Source: Alphaproteobacteria bacterium | Lineage (GTDB): Bacteria > Pseudomonadota > Alphaproteobacteria > Rhizobiales > Aestuariivirgaceae | Assembly (NCBI GenBank): GCA_020441605.1 | Contig: JAGRLX010000280.1 | Span: 1 to 9,398, forward strand | Reading direction: 5' to 3' | DNA: 9,398 nucleotides | Shown: positions 7,176-9,398 of the stretch, in pieces | Layout: each line of letters starts with the position of its first letter | Position numbering within the stretch: position 1 is the first letter of the stretch | Position numbers and translations under genes: made by a program | Notes under the pieces: generated by a model | Databases searched by the model: none | What the model was told of the DNA's origin: nothing | The model's input: only the letters and a program-made list of their open reading frames with translations

Positions 7176-7859
7176 TCAACCAAGTCCCGGGCCATCCAGC
7201 ACCAATTCGGTGCTCCGATAAGCGTCATCCAGGTGTTCGGCCATTGCATGCCGTGCCGCTTCGGGATTGTGAGTATTCAGAGCGCGGATGATTTTTCGAT
7301 GCTGTTCGAGCGTGGCCTCGGCCTGACCTGCGCGGGGAACCATAAGATGCCGGCAACGATCGAGCTGCGCCTTTGAAATCTCGATCATCTGCCAGAGGCG
7401 CGTCAAACCACTGATCTCAGCGATGCAACGATGGAACTGGTCATCATGCTCGATTGCTTCGACGAAGTTGCGGCGCTCGACTGCGCGGGCATGCTGGGCG
7501 AGAATATCAGAGAGTTGATCAGCATGAATTTGGTTCATTCTCGGAGCGGCTTGCGCAGCGCTCTCCATCTCGAGCGCCCGCCTTATGATATAGGACTGAT
7601 GAATTTCGCCTCGGTCAATACGCATGGCGCGCGTTGCCGACTGCGCGATGACCTCGACAAGATGTTCGTCACTGAGCTTCTTCACCGCCTCGCGCACGGG
7701 TGTGCGTGATACGCTGAGCTGTGCAGCGATGTCCTTTTCATCGATGATCTCACCCGGTTTGATCGCCCCTGTCAGAATGAGCGTACGGATCAGCGGGTAT
7801 ATTTGGTCGCGTAAGGGCCGAGAGCGGTCAAGACGGGCGGTGGACAGATCACAGGACAT
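7176..7859 (-). CDS. GntR-family transcriptional regulator, FCD (FadR) subfamily
   Basis: The product has 227 residues, a normal length for the family. The N-terminal winged helix-turn-helix has the GntR pattern: LRDQIYPLIRTLILTGAIKPG, then EKDIAAQLSVSRTPVREAVKKL (residues 16-62). The C-terminal FCD helical domain carries the usual metal-binding set: D139 and H143 in HDDQFHR, H187 in EQHRK, and H209 in AEHLDD. These regulators generally sense organic acids or sugar acids. The gene is divergent from the TIM-barrel/Gfo-Idh operon, with 86 bp between starts, and probably controls it and itself. No Shine-Dalgarno sequence precedes the ATG, and a -10-like TAGTAT is so close that transcription may begin at the ATG. 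Its stop abuts the SDR stop with no gap, and its 3' end contains a small hairpin. Confidence 0.9.
   Translation of the reverse strand: MSCDLSTARLDRSRPLRDQIYPLIRTLILTGAIKPGEIIDEKDIAAQLSVSRTPVREAVKKLSDEHLVEVIAQSATRAMRIDRGEIHQSYIIRRALEMESAAQAAPRMNQIHADQLSDILAQHARAVERRNFVEAIEHDDQFHRCIAEISGLTRLWQMIEISKAQLDRCRHLMVPRAGQAEATLEQHRKIIRALNTHNPEAARHAMAEHLDDAYRSTELVLDGPGLG
7198..7214. terminator. Weak candidate hairpin between convergent operons
   Basis: AGCACC (7198-7203) pairs with GGTGCT (7209-7214) across a 5-base loop. It lies inside the last codons of the minus-strand GntR gene, about 20 bases past the SDR stop. There is no T run on either side, so this is not a convincing intrinsic terminator. It is listed because convergent transcription must stop somewhere near here and there is no intergenic DNA to hold a terminator. 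Confidence 0.2.
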
Positions 7860-7881
7860 ACTGTCATACTAATATAACAGT
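7860..7881. promoter_or_regulatory. Probable GntR operator: 22-bp imperfect palindrome
   Basis: The sequence has ACTGT (7860-7864) and ACAGT (7877-7881) as outer arms, and 9 of its 11 base pairs are symmetric around 7870/7871. It starts at the base next to the GntR start codon and covers the likely -10 element of that gene (ATACTA on the plus strand, 7866-7871). It also sits just upstream of the likely -35 element for the divergent TIM-barrel operon. That position, beside the gene for a dimeric regulator, makes it the best candidate operator. The spacing does not match a single textbook FCD consensus, so the binding protein is inferred from position. Confidence 0.6.
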
Positions 7882-7893
7882 TCTGGACAGCAA
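7866..7893 (-). promoter_or_regulatory. Putative promoter of the GntR gene
   Basis: Read on the minus strand, TTGCTG (7893-7888) is followed after 16 bases by TAGTAT (7871-7866), a -35/-10 pair with moderate matches to consensus. A start about 7 bases beyond the -10 falls on the A of the ATG at 7859, which would give a leaderless message. This agrees with the lack of a ribosome binding site. Confidence 0.4.
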
Positions 7894-7911
7894 GCCCGAA
7901 TTCCGTTTAAC
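7884..7911 (+). promoter_or_regulatory. Putative promoter of the TIM-barrel/Gfo-Idh operon
   Basis: TGGACA (7884-7889) matches the -35 consensus TTGACA at 5 of 6 bases. It is followed after 16 bases by TTTAAC (7906-7911), which matches TATAAT at 4 of 6. Transcription would begin near 7918, leaving a short leader with GGGAGG (7935-7940) ahead of the ATG at 7946. It is back to back with the GntR promoter, and the palindrome at 7860-7881 abuts its upstream edge. Confidence 0.4.
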
Positions 7912-7945
7912 ATCGCGAAATCAGCAAACCGCGCGGGAGGTCGTG

Positions 7946-8995
7946 ATGGCGGGTAAGAACAATTTTCCCAAACTTCACAATGCCATGTGGCCCGGTCTGG
8001 TGGGCCGCGGATCGCCTGAAATTCCGGCTATCGACCTTGACACCATGATCAAGCTGACGGTCGATGCCGAAGTTGACGGAGTGAAATTCGACGGCATCGA
8101 CATCTTTCATGCAGCCCCCCACACCAATATCGACTTCACCGACGATGAGGTGAAAAAGTTTGCTGCCAAGGCGAAGAAACACAATCTCTCGATCGGTTCG
8201 ATCGTGGCGCCGGTATGGCCGCCCGTAGGGGGCGGTTCAGCCATGGGCTCGGCCAGCGACCGCAAGAGGTTCGTAGCCAATGTGGAGAAGTCGTGCAAGC
8301 TCGGCAAGCGCCTGCGTGAACTGGGCGTCAGGCACTATGGCGTCATCCGTATCGATTCGGCCACCAGCACGGCCGATTGGGCCGAAGATCCGGTGGCCAA
8401 TACTAAGAAGATCGCCAGGACCTTCAGGGAAGCCTGCAGCGTTGCGGCTGACTATGGCGAACGACTTGCGTGTGAGGGTGAAATCTGCTGGGGCGGGATG
8501 AACTCGTGGAAGGACATGGTCAACACGCTCGAGGAAACGAACCGGCCACAAACCATCGGCTTCCAGGCCGACATGGCCCACACCTTGCTTTTCACAATGG
8601 GCTACAATGCTTCGAAGTCACGCCTTCTTCCGAACAAGTATGACTGGAAGGACAAGGCCGTTCTCGATGAGGCCTTGCTGAAGATGACCGATGCGCTGAG
8701 ACCCTGGACCATCGATTTCCATGTCGCTCAGAATGACGGCACGGTAAAGGGACTGGGCTACCACGACAAGACTGGACATCACTGCGAGGTCGACGATCGG
8801 AACGGCAAGCTGAATATCACCAAACACGCGGGCTATTGGTTGCGTGACCGTGACGGCGATCTGATCAAGGCTTTCCGGCATATATGCTGGGACGGCTGCA
8901 TGTTCCCGCCGGAAGTGATGATGAACCCGAAGACCTGGAACAATATTCTCGCTGCCATGATCAAAGTGCGCGAGAAGCATGGATGGGTGGCCTGA
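7946..8995 (+). CDS. TIM-barrel sugar isomerase/epimerase-like protein (AP endonuclease 2 fold)
   Basis: This 349-residue cytoplasmic protein fits the xylose-isomerase-like TIM-barrel superfamily (IolE, sugar phosphate isomerase/epimerase). Likely metal and active-site residues are at strand ends: DGVKFDGID (44-52), SIVAPVWPP (85-93), E177 and E179 in [10 protein letters not shown]209 and H212 in QADMAHT, H259 in DFHVAQND, and D316 in HICWDGC. The Glu/Asp/His set fits the divalent-metal site of the fold. It probably isomerises, epimerises, dehydrates or cleaves a sugar or keto-sugar made by the dehydrogenases nearby. The reaction and substrate are not known from sequence. I chose the ATG at 7946, 5 bases after GGGAGG (7935-7940); a GTG at 7943 adds one residue but sits too close. 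One base separates its stop from the next ATG, so the two genes form an operon. Confidence 0.8.
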   Translation: MAGKNNFPKLHNAMWPGLVGRGSPEIPAIDLDTMIKLTVDAEVDGVKFDGIDIFHAAPHTNIDFTDDEVKKFAAKAKKHNLSIGSIVAPVWPPVGGGSAMGSASDRKRFVANVEKSCKLGKRLRELGVRHYGVIRIDSATSTADWAEDPVANTKKIARTFREACSVAADYGERLACEGEICWGGMNSWKDMVNTLEETNRPQTIGFQADMAHTLLFTMGYNASKSRLLPNKYDWKDKAVLDEALLKMTDALRPWTIDFHVAQNDGTVKGLGYHDKTGHHCEVDDRNGKLNITKHAGYWLRDRDGDLIKAFRHICWDGCMFPPEVMMNPKTWNNILAAMIKVREKHGWVA

Positions 8996-8996
8996 G

Positions 8997-9398
8997 ATGG
9001 CAAAGAAGAAGCTCAATGTCGGCATGGTGGGTTATGGCTTCATGGGCCGCACCCACTCGAACGCCTTCTCACAAGTGGGGCATTTCTTCGATTTGCCCTG
9101 TCAGCCAGTGCTCAAGACCATTTGCGCCCGCAGCGGAGACAAGGCCAAGGCATTCGCCGATCAATGGGGCTATGAAAGCAGCGCAACCGATTGGCGCAAG
9201 CTGATCGACGACAAGTCCATCGACCTTATCGATATCGCGAGTCCGAACGATACCCATATGGAGATCGCCATCGCTGCCGCCGAAGCCGGCAAGATGGTCA
9301 TGTGCGAGAAGCCTCTTGGGCGGTCGGCGGCCGAGTCGCGGCAGATGGTCGATGCAGTCGAAAAGGCCGGTGTGGCCAACATGGTCTGGTACAACTAC
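8997..9398 (+). CDS. Gfo/Idh/MocA-family oxidoreductase (partial, 3' end outside window)
   Basis: The frame is open from the ATG at 8997 to the window end, giving the first 134 residues of a family that is usually 330 to 400 long. The N-terminal Rossmann fold has the dinucleotide motif GYGFMG (12-17) followed by RTHSNAF. The second half has [21 protein letters not shown] (78-98) and MCEKPLG (102-108), whose EKP motif carries the lysine conserved in the active site. These enzymes oxidise or reduce hydroxyls of sugars, inositols and glycosides with NAD(P). The ATG lies one base past the TIM-barrel stop, so the genes are co-expressed, and the pair is a common pairing in sugar and inositol catabolism. 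The substrate-binding C-terminal domain is missing from view, so the substrate cannot be judged. Confidence 0.88.
   Translation, partial: MAKKKLNVGMVGYGFMGRTHSNAFSQVGHFFDLPCQPVLKTICARSGDKAKAFADQWGYESSATDWRKLIDDKSIDLIDIASPNDTHMEIAIAAAEAGKMVMCEKPLGRSAAESRQMVDAVEKAGVANMVWYNY

Noticed and set aside
1..9398. Mobile element, CRISPR, toxin-antitoxin, phage or defence system
   Set aside because: I saw no transposase, integrase, spaced direct-repeat array, target-site duplication or defence-type domain. All intact genes belong to metabolic, transport or regulatory families.

Overview
This window looks like chromosomal or megaplasmid DNA from a GC-rich alphaproteobacterium, most likely of the order Hyphomicrobiales (Rhizobiales). 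The basis is overall codon use, repeated ATGA stop/start overlaps, and the type of genes: a ROK regulator, a CUT2-like sugar ABC transporter, an FCD-type GntR regulator, an SDR and a Gfo/Idh/MocA dehydrogenase. The genus cannot be read from the sequence. There are no RNA genes, insertion sequences, phage genes or CRISPR arrays, and no gene-free stretch over 300 bases.

Layout. Bases 1-184 are non-coding. They hold small hairpins and three TTTC-NN-GAAA palindromes spaced 21 and 20 bp apart, ahead of a CHAD-domain gene (185-1033). An MFS transporter of the YbjJ type follows (1092-2243). Neither gene has an obvious link to what comes next. From 2328 to 7175 a plus-strand operon encodes a ROK regulator, a single-domain sugar ABC ATPase, a periplasmic binding protein, a permease and an SDR dehydrogenase. 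The ROK/ATPase and permease/SDR junctions are 4-base ATGA overlaps. A stem-loop lies between the binding-protein and permease genes. A minus-strand GntR/FCD regulator (7176-7859) meets the SDR gene tail to tail with no base between the two stop codons. The regulator is divergent from a second plus-strand operon: a TIM-barrel protein of the sugar isomerase/epimerase (AP endonuclease 2) fold (7946-8995) and a Gfo/Idh/MocA oxidoreductase that runs off the window end (8997 onward).

How the parts may work together. The binding protein, permease and ATPase should import a monosaccharide or a related polyol or glycoside. The SDR, Gfo/Idh/MocA and TIM-barrel proteins would then oxidise and rearrange it. 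No sugar kinase is visible, which fits an oxidative, non-phosphorylating entry route, but the window ends inside the second operon. Two regulators of different families appear to split control: ROK heads the transport operon, and GntR sits at the divergent catabolic promoter over a clear 22-bp imperfect palindrome. The substrate is unknown. This is a recognisable type of sugar-catabolic locus rather than an exotic system. The most interesting parts are the unassigned TIM-barrel/dehydrogenase pair and the compact regulatory DNA at 7860-7911 and 81-141.
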